Shown: positions 1 to 7,636 of the stretch, one piece after another
Numbering within the stretch: the stretch's first letter is position 1
Layout: every line of letters begins with the position of its first letter
Source of the DNA: Phytoactinopolyspora halophila
GTDB taxonomy: Bacteria; Actinomycetota; Actinomycetes; Jiangellales; Jiangellaceae
DNA: 64,000 nucleotides
Direction: 5' to 3'
Assembly: GCF_003287285.1 (NCBI RefSeq)
Contig: NZ_QMIG01000001.1
Span: 434,001 to 498,000 of the forward strand
Made by a program: the position numbers and the translations under genes
Notes under the pieces: generated by a model
Databases searched by the model: none
What the model saw: the letters and a program-made list of their open reading frames with translations, nothing else
What the model was told of the DNA's origin: nothing

Positions 1-550
1 CCGCCACTGGCACCTTGGCCGCCTGGACACCGAGAAGTTCCGCCACGGACAGCTGCAAGCCGCGGGCGACGACGTCCAGAAGGGCAGCCTCGAGGCCGGC
101 GAGCGTTCCGCGCAGCGGGCGGGGATCATCGATCCGGCCCGCGCGACGGGCGACCTGGCGCGCCCATCCCCGAACGGTCTTGCGTATCGATCTGGCGCGC
201 CCGGGCTGCGGCGCGTAGGTCGACGCCACGCCCTCGAACTCGACCATCAGCTCACGCACCGCTGTCAGCGCAGACGACGGGTCGGCCAGCGGCAACGGCC
301 GACCTTCGAGCATCTGTGCACATGCCAGCAGGAATTCCCAGGAGATCCTGCCACGATCACCGGTCTCGGCGCCCCGCGGCTGCGCTTCCCCGAGGCCCAC
401 GACCTGTTCCCCGTCCGGCCCGGTGCCTTCCAGCTTGACCAGGAAGTTCCCCTTTGACACTGACTTCGACTTCCCGGGGCTTTCCTGGGTTGTTCGGTAC
501 GCGACGGCGTGAGCGCGGGCTATCGTCAACGTCTGCCCGGATTGATCCAT
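1..550 (-). CDS. Enolase-superfamily protein, N-terminal part (partial)
   Basis: The frame runs off the left edge; 183 codons are visible from ATG at 550, with a GAGAGG ribosome site about 8 nt upstream. The start of the protein (NFLVKLEG, then VGLGEAQPRG and TGDRG) resembles the capping domain of muconate-lactonizing and dipeptide-epimerase enzymes. The last visible residues (LEAALLDVVARGLQLSVAELLG) match the start of their barrel domain. The metal ligands and catalytic lysines lie outside the window, so the reaction cannot be assigned. It points the same way as the racemase and ATP-grasp genes behind it, so a role in handling D- or epimerised amino acids or sugar acids for the glycan locus is plausible but inferred. 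Confidence 0.6.
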   Translation of the reverse strand, partial: MDQSGQTLTIARAHAVAYRTTQESPGKSKSVSKGNFLVKLEGTGPDGEQVVGLGEAQPRGAETGDRGRISWEFLLACAQMLEGRPLPLADPSSALTAVRELMVEFEGVASTYAPQPGRARSIRKTVRGWARQVARRAGRIDDPRPLRGTLAGLEAALLDVVARGLQLSVAELLGVQAAKVPVA

Positions 551-721
551 GCCGTGCCTCTCGTCATGATCTCATCAATGTGGCCGCCGCCGGCCCCGAC
601 ACCAGGCGGCTGGCGTGCGCCTGGCCGATTGTAAAGGGCTGGCGGTGGTCAGGTCACGCGCGCCTGGTCGGCTCGCGTGCTCGCCCGCCGATCCGGCCGT
701 CCAGCTATCCGGGCGTAGCCC

Positions 722-1420
722 TCAACCACGGAGCCGCTTCACGCACGCGATGGCCAATGCGTCGGCCGCATCCCATGCATTGATCTCTACGCCCTCCGGA
801 GGAATGTCGAGCACGGCGGACACGTCCGTACAGCCATAGACGATGCCCTGGGCACCGCGGGCCACCAGTTCGCGGATCGCGTTGGTGAGGATGGCATGCG
901 CGCCGTCGAGCGATCCGGCCTTCACCGCCCGGATTCCGGCCATCACCGGATTGTCCGGGCCGAGATCGGTCAAGTCGATCGCGGTGCGCCCGCTCTGGCT
1001 CAGCACCTTCTGATAGATGCCGGAACGAACCGTCCCGTCGGTGGCCATCAGGCCGATGGTCGTGACGTCGGGCGCCTCCCGCTCGATCTGGGCGACCACG
1101 GCGTCGACGATGTGCACGACCGGCACCGTGGTGGCCGCTGCGAGATCATCGTACCAGTGGTGCGCGGTGTTACACGGGATCGCGAGGAGATCGCAGCCCG
1201 CCTCATCCAGGAACGCGATGCCACGGAACATCGCGGGCAGCGGGTCCTCTCCGTCGGCGAGGATCGCGTCGGAACGGTCGGGCGTGGCCGGGTCCGAGTA
1301 CACGATGGACGCGATATGGTCCTGGTCGCGCGTCGCGGGGGTATGCGCGGCCAGCTTGGCGAGAAAGTCGGCGGTGGCGGCGGGCCCCATCCCGCCCAGC
1401 ACACCGAGCAACGGCGACAT
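722..1420 (-). CDS. Aspartate/glutamate racemase family protein
   Basis: This 232-residue cytosolic protein belongs to the Asp/Glu/hydantoin racemase family. It has the glycine motif GVLGGMGP at the N-terminus and the two active-site cysteines, one in IPCNTAH (about residue 82) and one in YGCTD (about residue 195). Both are needed for two-base, cofactor-free racemisation, so it looks catalytically complete. Two ATG codons occur in tandem; I chose the second (1420) because GAGGA lies only 1-2 nt before the first. The family interconverts L- and D-Asp or L- and D-Glu. Its place between an enolase-superfamily gene and ATP-grasp/glycosyltransferase genes suggests it supplies a D-amino acid for a surface polymer (inference). 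Confidence 0.85.
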   Translation of the reverse strand: MSPLLGVLGGMGPAATADFLAKLAAHTPATRDQDHIASIVYSDPATPDRSDAILADGEDPLPAMFRGIAFLDEAGCDLLAIPCNTAHHWYDDLAAATTVPVVHIVDAVVAQIEREAPDVTTIGLMATDGTVRSGIYQKVLSQSGRTAIDLTDLGPDNPVMAGIRAVKAGSLDGAHAILTNAIRELVARGAQGIVYGCTDVSAVLDIPPEGVEINAWDAADALAIACVKRLRG

Positions 1421-1533
1421 CATTCCTCGAAGGTTACCTCACTCCGCCACTAGCCGTTGATCATGGGAGATTGCCTCTGATTTGCCCGATTAGCAGTGGT
1501 TTGACACTGCCCGCCTGCGCCGGAAAGCGCCGA

Positions 1534-2730
1534 TCAGATGGGTTCGTCGATGTCGACCGGCGGCGGCTCGACCGCGAGGTCGGTCGTGACCCCCCGTTCG
1601 GCGTAGTACGCCCGGGCCCGGGGATCGGTGAACAACGGCTGGTGTGCCTGCAACACGTTCGTCCCGGTGTTGATGTTCGCCTCCAGGACCACGGGACCCT
1701 CCGGGGTGATGACAATGTCCCAGCCGATGTACTCCATGAAGGACAGCACCCGAGCCGAGTGCAGGACGAGGTCACGTACCTCCTGCCAATAGGGCACCTC
1801 CATGCCGGTGATCGGGGCGCCGGAGTCCGGGTGCGCGTCGAACCACTCGACGGTGCCGGTGTTCGGCAGTCTCGTCGCCTTGCCAAGCTGGCCGGTGTCG
1901 ATGTCGATACGCGCGCTCAAACCGCCACGGCTCCAGTTGTCCGCCGGCGCCGACCGTCCGGTCCCGATCCGCTGGACGGCTGCCGCGATGAACGGCCGGT
2001 GCTCGTCGTTCACGTCCAGCATCGTCAACACGCGGAGGGTGTTGACCGAATCCGGGAACAGCGCGGCCTGCTTGGGATGTTGTTCCAATCCCTCCTCGAC
2101 AATGAGCGGGCGGCTCTGCGCGTAAAAGACACCGACCGTGCCGTCCAGGTCGGACTCTTGACCGTTCACCGCCCACCGGTCCTCGCCGATCCGTTTGACC
2201 GCGAAGATGTTCTTGCCCTCCGCACCGGACAGGACCTTGAAGAAGACTTGCTGTTCGGGCGCCAGCCGGGTCAGGTACGCCGGCAACTCCACCCGTTCTT
2301 CGTGCGGGAACCGGTGCACGGCTCCCCGCCAGTACACGCCCAGCAGGGTGGCCGAGCGGATGTCCATGGTGCCGAGCAGCAGGTGGGTGGTGAGCTTGTT
2401 GTTGATCACGTCCTGTAGCCGCTCGTGCACCATGCGCTTCGTGCGGTACACGCGTTGCAGGTCCGAGATGTACTGGGCCGGATCGTTGCGCGGCAGGTCG
2501 TACAGGATCGCGCTGCGCGAGAGGAATCCCTTGAACCACCACCGGGGCCGGCGCAGCCGCAGCGGGGCATCCCACTCCCGCTCCTTCTTGATCAGCTTAC
2601 GGATCGCAGTCCAGCGCAATCGCGCATTGCGGAAGCGCTGGCGGGTGCGCTTGGGCAACTTGCGCACCCGCCGCGCCGCCACTCGCGCCCTGCCTCGACC
2701 CCAGACAGTTACCTCACGAACTCTGCCCAT
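1534..2730 (-). CDS. Sugar-transfer-associated ATP-grasp protein
   Basis: The 398-residue protein begins with a very basic stretch (about residues 1-50, rich in Arg/Lys). An ATP-grasp fold follows. Diagnostic pieces are NTLRVLTMLD, NWSRGGLSARID and the C-terminal metal/ATP segment IGWDIVITPEGPVVLEANINTG, all typical of the sugar-transfer-associated ATP-grasp group (Pfam family of that name, from memory). Such enzymes form acyl-phosphate intermediates and ligate a carboxylate to an amine; the substrates of this group are poorly known. The start at 2730 has GAGGTAAG upstream and lies 24 bp after the preceding glycosyltransferase gene, so the two are probably co-transcribed. Activity on a uronic acid or amino acid of the local glycan is inference. 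Confidence 0.8.
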   Translation of the reverse strand: MGRVREVTVWGRGRARVAARRVRKLPKRTRQRFRNARLRWTAIRKLIKKEREWDAPLRLRRPRWWFKGFLSRSAILYDLPRNDPAQYISDLQRVYRTKRMVHERLQDVINNKLTTHLLLGTMDIRSATLLGVYWRGAVHRFPHEERVELPAYLTRLAPEQQVFFKVLSGAEGKNIFAVKRIGEDRWAVNGQESDLDGTVGVFYAQSRPLIVEEGLEQHPKQAALFPDSVNTLRVLTMLDVNDEHRPFIAAAVQRIGTGRSAPADNWSRGGLSARIDIDTGQLGKATRLPNTGTVEWFDAHPDSGAPITGMEVPYWQEVRDLVLHSARVLSFMEYIGWDIVITPEGPVVLEANINTGTNVLQAHQPLFTDPRARAYYAERGVTTDLAVEPPPVDIDEPI

Positions 2731-2754
2731 CAGGCTTACCTCTACCCTTTTCGA

Positions 2755-5097
2755 TCATGCACGCCGACGCGTGCGGGCCGCCTCGATGAGATCGAGCACG
2801 GCGGATGGTTCCCCCGTATCATCGGCAGCGCCCGCAGGATCGATCGTACGGTCTACGAACGCCACCATCGTCGGATGGATCACCTGGGACGTCTCGGTCA
2901 CGCGCCGGCGCAGGTACTGTGACCAGCCGTCGCCGTGGGCCGTATCCCACTGCTGCCGCGCGACCATGGTCTCCAGGGTGATCCCGAATCCGACTGCCTC
3001 ATCCACCCATTCCGGCGGGGCCAGCACCGCCGGGCGGAACCCGGCGGTGATCTGCGCACGCTCGGCCAGCGCCCGCAGCGTCGGCTCGGCGTCCACATCC
3101 GTGCTGGTGACCACGAGCAACGCGATTGGCAGCCGGTCCGGTGTCGGATGCGTGATCGGAGCTCGCACCGGCAGACTCAGCTCCGCCTTGCTGGCTTCGA
3201 GCAACAGCACGCCCGACGCCGGCGCGAGACGTTCCAGCAGCCGGAGCCGTGCCTGGCGCAGGCCACTCATCCTCCGGCGAGCCCACATCCGTACTCGCGC
3301 CGGAGCCTTGCGGCGCAGCCGCGCCATCGCGCTCGGCCCAGAGCGGGTCGTCGGCGACGCGCTCACCGGCTGGCGCGCCACGGTCCAGCCGTCGGGCAAC
3401 GGCCACTGCGGGACGTTCGCCTCGTCGCCTGCCACGGGCCCCATGGTGGCTGGCATGGGTGGTGCGATCTCGCGCTGCACCCGCAGCGCCTCGATGCCGG
3501 ACCCGCGGGCCGCATCGAGCGCCACCCGCACGTCCTGCGCACTGCCATCGACCAGCACCATCCGGCCCGGGCGGTGCGCGGCGAGCAGGCCCGAGATTCG
3601 GTGAGCGACGTATTGGCGGCGCTCGCCGGCGGACATCTCCGCCAGCACCCAGGGGAACGTCTCGACGGCGACCTCGCCCCCTCTGGTCTCGCGGCGAGCC
3701 TTGCGTTCCATTCGCGAGCGAACCGAGCCGCGGCCCGGCACCGTTGCCGCCTGCTCGCCCAGCTGCGATGCCCGCCAGGCCGGCACGACGACGGCGCACG
3801 TGACGCCCTCCGCCGTCACGTGTTCGACGACGCGATCCAGCAACGGGGCGTCCGTCGTGTCCCAACGCAGGTCAACGACCAATGTCGGTTGCTGCTGCTC
3901 CGGGTCACCCGAGCGCGGGGCCCCCGCACGTTTGTCAGGACGCCCGGACCGGGACTGCCATGGCGTCCGGCGCGACCCCCTGCCCGTTCCCGGAACGGGA
4001 ATCCTCGATGTGCCGCCCGTGGCCGGTGCACCGGACGGCTCACCGATCAGCGTCGCGATACGTTCGGCATGCGTCTCGTAGCTGAACCGTTTCTGCGCCA
4101 GCTCGACCCCCGCCTGCGACCGAGCGGCGAACCCCTCCCAGTCGGCGTACAACTCGTCGACGTGCCGGCGAACGTCCTGCGGCGTGCCGTACAGGCACGC
4201 GTCCCCGAACAGCGGCTCCAGGTAGCGCGGGCCGACGACGACGGCTCCCGCCGCCAGCGCTTCCAGCACCACCCGGCCGAAAGCCTCAATCAGACCCGGG
4301 TGGTGAAAGTAGACGAAGAAGTCGATCGTGGCGAGGAAGTCCCGGGCGGGGATCGAGTTGAACGGGAGATCGACCCAGTTCGGCGGGATCCGGTCGAGGA
4401 TCTCGGCTGGTGCCTGCGTGCCCCCCAGGATTCGCACCCGATACCTGGGATCTGCCGGGTAGGCGGCCAGGATGTCGGCCTTCGTGTTCGGCCACTTGCT
4501 CCAGTGCCCACGGCTGTGCCGGCCGATCACTGGACGGTCCGCGACGAAACACGGGCGATCCACCCGCCAATTGGTGACGTCGATGACGTTTTCCCAATCC
4601 CACGGGAGGATCGGGATCGTCCCCGCATGGTGGCCCAGCGACTCGCGCACACGGGGTCCGATCGGCGCCCACGTGGCCTCCTTGCCAGCCATGCGTTCGA
4701 TCTGGCGATGCACGTGCCGCACGTCGTAGTAGGGCATCACTCCGCGATCGTCACTGGCGACCTGGTTCACCGCCAGCACGACATGATCGACGTCCAGCTG
4801 CGGAAGGCCACGCGGCGGCTCGCTGAAGACGGTGGGATGCCGGGCGAGAAGCAATCCGGCCTCGACACGGTCGGCTCCGAGAACCAGCTCGGCCTTGCCC
4901 TCATCGAGGATCGTGCGAAGCTTCGGCGCGAACGGGCGCGGCTTGCCGAGCACGGGCGACGGCAGATGTAACAGACCGGTCCGGTACCCGGCCCTGTGCT
5001 GTGCCTCGATCTCTTCGACCACACTCGACGTGTTGCCGCCGGGAAACCGGCAGTCGGTGGCCATCAAGACGTCGAACCTCGTCGTTCTACTGGTCAT
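2755..5097 (-). CDS. Large protein with GT4-type glycosyltransferase domain
   Basis: This 780-residue protein has an N-terminal half (about 1-350) that reads as a GT-B glycosyltransferase. It starts DVLMATDCRFPGGNTSS, and the C-terminal Rossmann half contains HPGLIEAFGRVVLEALAAG, whose EX7E pattern is the nucleotide-sugar site of GT4 enzymes. After a low-complexity basic linker (about 355-400) comes a further ~380-residue region (TLVVDLRWDT onward) that I do not recognise; it may be a second GT-like or accessory domain. No signal peptide or membrane helix is evident, so it should act at the inner face of the membrane. It sits between the ATP-grasp gene and a small unknown gene, all on the same strand. 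Confidence 0.75.
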   Translation of the reverse strand: MTSRTTRFDVLMATDCRFPGGNTSSVVEEIEAQHRAGYRTGLLHLPSPVLGKPRPFAPKLRTILDEGKAELVLGADRVEAGLLLARHPTVFSEPPRGLPQLDVDHVVLAVNQVASDDRGVMPYYDVRHVHRQIERMAGKEATWAPIGPRVRESLGHHAGTIPILPWDWENVIDVTNWRVDRPCFVADRPVIGRHSRGHWSKWPNTKADILAAYPADPRYRVRILGGTQAPAEILDRIPPNWVDLPFNSIPARDFLATIDFFVYFHHPGLIEAFGRVVLEALAAGAVVVGPRYLEPLFGDACLYGTPQDVRRHVDELYADWEGFAARSQAGVELAQKRFSYETHAERIATLIGEPSGAPATGGTSRIPVPGTGRGSRRTPWQSRSGRPDKRAGAPRSGDPEQQQPTLVVDLRWDTTDAPLLDRVVEHVTAEGVTCAVVVPAWRASQLGEQAATVPGRGSVRSRMERKARRETRGGEVAVETFPWVLAEMSAGERRQYVAHRISGLLAAHRPGRMVLVDGSAQDVRVALDAARGSGIEALRVQREIAPPMPATMGPVAGDEANVPQWPLPDGWTVARQPVSASPTTRSGPSAMARLRRKAPARVRMWARRRMSGLRQARLRLLERLAPASGVLLLEASKAELSLPVRAPITHPTPDRLPIALLVVTSTDVDAEPTLRALAERAQITAGFRPAVLAPPEWVDEAVGFGITLETMVARQQWDTAHGDGWSQYLRRRVTETSQVIHPTMVAFVDRTIDPAGAADDTGEPSAVLDLIEAARTRRRA

Positions 5098-5108
5098 CGA
5101 ACCTTCCG

Positions 5109-5648
5109 CTACTCAGCGTTGATGTGTGAACGTGACCGTCCCCGCTCCGGGCTCCTCGCCCGACGGCGTATCCCTTCATATACCGTCCGCAGCGGCCTGA
5201 GCCAGCCAGGTCTCCTGTCCCGGCGCGGATGTCGCCGGGCGTCCCGCTCCGCTGCCGCTCGCACCGGCCCGATCCAGGCGCGAGCGCGAGCGGCCTCGAT
5301 CGAGTCCACGGTGTGGACGCGTTCCTGGCCGTACCGGTGCCGGGCTTCCTCGACGACCTCTGGCCGATCGCTGGCGACGTAGCGGCACACGGCCGCGATC
5401 GGCGCGTCGAGATCGTCGATCTCGCCCGCCAGCAATACCGTCGGCGCCCCCGCGACCTCGCATTCGGTCAGTACATCAACGACCGCACCGCTCAGTTGGC
5501 CCGGACCACCGGCCGCTCGCCCCGGCACCAGCACGACCCGCTCGGGTCGCAACCACCGGCGAGGCACGGTTCCGCGCCGCTCGTACCGTCGCAGCGCGTC
5601 GTCCAGGACGAACCACTTCACCAGAGGATGCGGCAGGTAATACGCCAT
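5109..5648 (-). CDS. Hypothetical protein of the glycan locus
   Basis: I do not recognise this 179-residue protein. It opens with an aromatic/basic stretch (MAYYLPHPLVKWFVLDDALRR), has a Rossmann-like middle (VVDVLTECEVAGAPTVLLAG) and ends in a strongly Arg-rich tail. Its stop lies 11 bp before the start of the large glycosyltransferase gene and it is 47 bp downstream of the asparagine-synthase-like gene, so it is probably part of the same operon. The ribosome site is weak. The central part vaguely resembles the second half of the large glycosyltransferase protein (VTAEGVTCAVVV...), so it may be a detached domain of that kind; this is only an impression. Confidence 0.55.
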   Translation of the reverse strand: MAYYLPHPLVKWFVLDDALRRYERRGTVPRRWLRPERVVLVPGRAAGGPGQLSGAVVDVLTECEVAGAPTVLLAGEIDDLDAPIAAVCRYVASDRPEVVEEARHRYGQERVHTVDSIEAARARAWIGPVRAAAERDARRHPRRDRRPGWLRPLRTVYEGIRRRARSPERGRSRSHINAE

Positions 5649-5695
5649 AATGCTTCAGTCTGCAAGATGCACCGGCATCTCGCCGCCCGGGGCGG

Positions 5696-7354
5696 TCATG
5701 CCCGGCCGAGAAGGCCGTCGACGTTGACGTCGCCGAGCACGTGAGCATACCTGCGCAACCACAGGGCGAGAGTCGCCAGGCTCCGGATGAGATGCTGCGA
5801 ACGGGTGTTGTCGAGATGCCGCATCCAGGTGTCGAGATCCGCGTCGACCAGTTCTCGAGCCAGCAGCTGCCGGACCGGTTCCGTCAGCAGCAGCTCCCGG
5901 AAATGCGCGGCCGCTTCGGGTGAGGACACGCGTCGCTGATGGCGACGGATCCGGGGGGTTTGCTCCGCCGCCGTCGGGAGTTCCACCAGCTCGGGTGTCC
6001 ATGGCCGCAGCAACTCCGGGTACAGCTGCCCTTCAGCATGCTGCGCCGGCGGGATGGCCAGCGCCGCACGAACGACGGCATCGCTGACGAACGGGGTCGC
6101 GACGGGCGCCGCTGCGGACACGAGCCCGTACGGCGCGAGGCTGATACCGGGCAGCGTCCGCGTCAGATAGGCGGTGAACGTGCTGGCGAATGGGTGGTCG
6201 ACGAGTGGTTTGGCGATGCTGTCGAAGCTCTCCCGCGTGCGGTGCCGGATCTCGTGCACCACCCGCGGGTCCAGGATCTGCTCGGCTCCGTGCAGATATC
6301 GGGCCATCCGCCCGAATCGCTGATCCAGAACCGGCACGTCGGACTCGTCATCAGGGAACGCTCCCCCGACGAAGAGGCCTCCTCCGAGCCCGTCCATGAC
6401 AGCCGCGGACGTACCCACCAGCCTGCGTGCCAGCGGGACGAGCCACACGTGGAACGAGGTCTGGTAATCCACTGAGCGGACGAAATGATCCAAGTCCTGA
6501 CCGAACTGATCGCGCCGCGGATGGACGAGTTTGTGTTCGATCCCCAACGTCTCGGCAACCTTGGCGGCTACCAGTTCCTCCAGGACGGTTCCGGTGTCCG
6601 ACGACGTGGTCCAGGCGGTCACCGGAACCGTCGTGACGCGTGCGCCGAGCGCCGCCAGGACGCGGGAATCCCAACCGCCGCTGAGCAACGTGGACACCTC
6701 GCCCAGCGCGCCCAGCTGACCGACCGCCTCCGCCAGGGCGTCGCGCACCGGGTCCACACCGGCGTTCCCACTGATCTCGACATCGAGCCACGGCCATCCT
6801 TCCGATGTGATCGTGGTGGCGCCGCTGCCGTCCATCGTGATCCTCTCCCACGGAAGCAAGCGCCGGATTCCGTCGACGGTGGTCCGGCCCTCCAGCGGGC
6901 CACCGGCAGCGAGGATGTGCGCCCACGCATCCCAGTCCGGCCGGACGGTGCGGGTACGCGTCCGGATCAAGGGATCGGCGCGGGAACAGAAATGCACACC
7001 GTCGCCGGGCGCACCGTCCAATTCGACGTAGACCGGCACGGCGCCCGAGATGCCGCCGTGCAACCGCGCCTGTAAACCGTCGACGACCAGGGAGAACGCG
7101 TCGTGCCGGGCCGCGACGTCGAAGCCGTCTTGTGGCAGGTTCTGCGGGAGCGGTGTCGGGGACCACGACACCGCCGTCCGGGGCGATGACACCCACCGCA
7201 CCGCACCGGCATCCGCCCGCAACGCCCCGGCCGGCTGATCGATGAGCGAGCGAATACCCCCCAGGAGGTTGGACATGACGTCGACACGCTGGTTGCTCTC
7301 GGCACCCATGCGTCCACACATGCCGAACGTCCGCCTAGACCGCTCACTGCTCAT
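5696..7354 (-). CDS. Asparagine-synthase-like ATP-dependent amidotransferase
   Basis: The 552-residue protein carries the PP-loop ATP pyrophosphatase signature LLSGGWDSRVLAAL (around residues 223-236) of asparagine synthetases, and further conserved segments (AVMDGLGGGLFVGG, APYGLVSAAAPVATPF). The N-terminal part is glutaminase-shaped, but no Cys follows the start Met, so glutamine-dependent ammonia release is unlikely or needs a partner. ATG at 7354 is preferred over the upstream GTG at 7375 because AGGATGGGG precedes it. In polysaccharide loci, asparagine-synthase homologues amidate uronic acids (WbpS type). Two uronate-forming dehydrogenases lie nearby, so this role fits, but it is inferred. 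It is the first gene of a leftward run that diverges from the tandem ATP-grasp gene. Confidence 0.8.
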   Translation of the reverse strand: MSSERSRRTFGMCGRMGAESNQRVDVMSNLLGGIRSLIDQPAGALRADAGAVRWVSSPRTAVSWSPTPLPQNLPQDGFDVAARHDAFSLVVDGLQARLHGGISGAVPVYVELDGAPGDGVHFCSRADPLIRTRTRTVRPDWDAWAHILAAGGPLEGRTTVDGIRRLLPWERITMDGSGATTITSEGWPWLDVEISGNAGVDPVRDALAEAVGQLGALGEVSTLLSGGWDSRVLAALGARVTTVPVTAWTTSSDTGTVLEELVAAKVAETLGIEHKLVHPRRDQFGQDLDHFVRSVDYQTSFHVWLVPLARRLVGTSAAVMDGLGGGLFVGGAFPDDESDVPVLDQRFGRMARYLHGAEQILDPRVVHEIRHRTRESFDSIAKPLVDHPFASTFTAYLTRTLPGISLAPYGLVSAAAPVATPFVSDAVVRAALAIPPAQHAEGQLYPELLRPWTPELVELPTAAEQTPRIRRHQRRVSSPEAAAHFRELLLTEPVRQLLARELVDADLDTWMRHLDNTRSQHLIRSLATLALWLRRYAHVLGDVNVDGLLGRA

Positions 7355-7589
7355 GACCCCATCCTGCCCCTTCACCCACCGCGCCGCCCGACAGGTCCTG
7401 CGATCCGCCCGGGCGCCCGGAGGTCATGCTCGGCGTGTCGTCGACGCAGCGTCGTCTGCCGGACCGGGAGAAGGCACGGGTCCGGCAATGAGGAGAAAAG
7501 TGGACAAACCGTCATGAAGCTGACAATCCAGCTCATGGACATGGCACTCATGTGTATCGATTCGATAAACACGAGTACAGTCGGTCTTC

Positions 7590-7607
7590 AGACGCCCGCA
7601 GGCGTCT
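7590..7607. promoter_or_regulatory. Small inverted repeat in divergent promoter region
   Basis: AGACGCC and GGCGTCT form a perfect 7-bp hairpin with a 4-nt loop. It sits 30 bp upstream of the tandem ATP-grasp start (7637) in the 282-bp gap shared with the leftward asparagine-synthase-like gene. A TACAGT box at 7575-7580 could be a -10 element for the rightward gene. Whether the repeat is an operator or an mRNA hairpin cannot be told. Confidence 0.35.
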
Positions 7608-7636
7608 ATCGTCCCTTCCGATCCCAGACGGTCAGC

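Noticed and set aside
1471-2418. Long rightward open frame opposite the sugar-transfer-associated ATP-grasp gene.
   Set aside because: It is the mirror frame of a well-recognised gene. It has no ribosome site and no family similarity; long antisense frames are expected at this GC content.
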